From JANMEX01 sp049696015 (GTDB lineage Bacteria; Pseudomonadota; Alphaproteobacteria; Rhizobiales; Rhizobiaceae): 32,885 bases of DNA. Below, one piece after another: positions 32,114 to 32,885 of this stretch; within the stretch, counting starts at the first letter, position 1; each line of letters opens with the position of its first letter. Location: contig JBAVTG010000040.1 of assembly GCA_049696015.1 (NCBI GenBank), forward strand, positions 1 through 32,885, given 5' to 3'. A program made the position numbers and the translations under genes. Below the pieces are notes generated by a model that saw nothing but the letters and a program-made list of their open reading frames with translations, did not search any database and was not told the origin of the DNA.

Positions 32114-32140
32114 AAACCCGGCGGCGATGCCGGGTTTTTT
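32114..32140 (+). terminator. Rho-independent terminator of the 30916 gene
   Basis: AAACCCGGC (32114-32122) pairs with GCCGGGTTT (32129-32137) around a 6-base loop, with a T-run to 32140. It begins 22 bases after the stop codon. Its A-rich left flank may also aid termination of the convergent gene. Confidence 0.93.
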
Positions 32141-32151
32141 GTTGTCGTGCG

Positions 32152-32885
32152 TCATTCCGGCCGGCGCCTGCTGTGCAAATCTTCCGCCATGGCCGTTCGC
32201 AAACGGCTCCCGGCATTCTGGATGATCAGGAAATCGGAAAACCCGAGCGCCGCATCCGTTTCCGGATTGCCGGAATTTTCCCGGCTCAAGCCAAAACTCC
32301 AATTGTCGATCAGGTCGGATGCCGCCAACGCCTTTGAAACCTGATCGCCCGTCCAGAACTTCGCCGGACCATCAGGCAAATGAGCCAACTTTTTTCCGCT
32401 TCCGCCCAAGCCCGACGGCCTACCGGCTGCCACCAACACTAGCAGGGATTTCCGCAAGGCATCGACCCGGCTTCCGGCCACCAGCCGCGACTGGGCCGGA
32501 TGCGACGGCACGTTCAATTCCCCGGCCGAGGCGGCGCCGGTCAAGGCTCCGGCGAGAACAAAATAGGCGTCGCGTGTCGCGGCGCTCATCACCAAACCAC
32601 CCCCGGCAAAATACCAGTCGGACAGGAGATTGCCGGATATTGCGCATTGGGTTGGAGTGATGCTGTTGGCCAACGGTTTTGATCCCGCCTTTGAAAGCCT
32701 GCGCCCATTGTCGCCCGGTTCCGGAGCCGGTGGAAAATAAAGCGCGAAGGGACGGGTCAAAGCCAGCAGCAGCTGGTACTGTTTCTGCCGTTCGTCATGG
32801 ATTTTCTGGTCAGTTGACGCGCGGCGCTGCATGTGGCCGGTCCACAGCCCGGCCAGGAAACTGACAATGCCGCCGACAAATGCGG
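32152..32885 (-). CDS. Partial membrane-anchored protein of unknown function (runs off the right edge)
   Basis: A minus-strand frame that is still open at the window end, so the true start is outside. The first visible residues, AFVGGIVSFLAGLWTGHMQRR, form a membrane segment and basic stop-transfer, implying an N-terminal anchor. About 225 residues follow: a helical KIHDERQKQYQLLLALTRPF, a Pro-rich patch, and an Ala/Gly/Leu-rich domain with AATRDAYFVLAGALTGAAS. An internal ATG at 32832 looks like a start but would cut off the membrane segment. No family is recognised. The gene is convergent with the 30916 gene, with a terminator between. Confidence 0.7.
   Translation of the reverse strand, partial: AFVGGIVSFLAGLWTGHMQRRASTDQKIHDERQKQYQLLLALTRPFALYFPPAPEPGDNGRRLSKAGSKPLANSITPTQCAISGNLLSDWYFAGGGLVMSAATRDAYFVLAGALTGAASAGELNVPSHPAQSRLVAGSRVDALRKSLLVLVAAGRPSGLGGSGKKLAHLPDGPAKFWTGDQVSKALAASDLIDNWSFGLSRENSGNPETDAALGFSDFLIIQNAGSRLRTAMAEDLHSRRRPE

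Noticed and set aside
1..32885. CRISPR arrays, transposases, integrases, phage genes, tRNA or rRNA
   Set aside because: I looked for regularly spaced repeats, DDE or recombinase motifs and RNA-gene signatures and saw none.

Overview
The window looks like a chromosomal segment of an alphaproteobacterium of the order Hyphomicrobiales (Rhizobiales). The evidence is the operon glyA-nrdR-ribD-ribE-ribH-nusB, an LdtR-type MarR regulator beside an L,D-transpeptidase gene, a DUF6163 gene between ldtR and hemB, a cysteine-less magnesium-type HemB, a K+-independent proton-pumping pyrophosphatase, and an RDD / Bpt / ParC neighbourhood. The DNA is GC-rich and coding density is high. I saw no tRNA, rRNA, CRISPR array, insertion sequence, integrase or phage gene. 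One gene is cut by each window edge.

Layout. 1-2400 (minus): the 5' end of an exported protein gene, then hppA with a strong terminator. 2746-5679 (plus): a DUF4342 protein, an exported amidohydrolase and a membrane-anchored alpha/beta hydrolase, the last two start-stop coupled. 6026-11764 (minus): a tight seven-gene operon glyA-nrdR-ribD-ribE-ribH-nusB-MFS, covering one-carbon metabolism, nucleotide-reductase control, riboflavin synthesis, antitermination and an added transporter. 11933-15288: a cell-envelope block with an L,D-transpeptidase, a DUF1295 membrane protein inserted between it and ldtR, then ldtR and DUF6163. 15456-16481: hemB. 16486-20236: an accessory-looking block of small membrane proteins (4-TM protein, DUF4386, DUF423) around a TetR regulator with three operator-like palindromes, followed by sthA. 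20409-22616 (plus): RDD protein, bpt and a DMT transporter. 22626-28281 (minus): a Met-rich cupredoxin behind an FNR-type box, and a TetR-MFP-RND efflux operon with two operator-like sites on its promoter. 28421-30685: parC. 30916-32091: an exported protein of unknown function with its own terminator. 32152-32885: a partial membrane-anchored protein.

Most of the window is housekeeping in a conserved order. The most interesting parts are regulatory. (i) A perfect FNR/FixK-type box sits at exact class II spacing from a -10-like element, ahead of a copper protein carrying a Met-rich segment. (ii) Three copies of a 14-bp palindrome lie between a TetR gene and divergent membrane-protein genes of unknown function. 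(iii) A 12-bp palindromic operator fills the -35/-10 spacer of the efflux operon and is repeated just downstream. (iv) The ldtR/transpeptidase pair is split by a DUF1295 gene, with a CtrA-like TTAACCAT inverted repeat in the shared promoter region. I found no large novel defence or mobile system, and all functional claims here are read from sequence alone.
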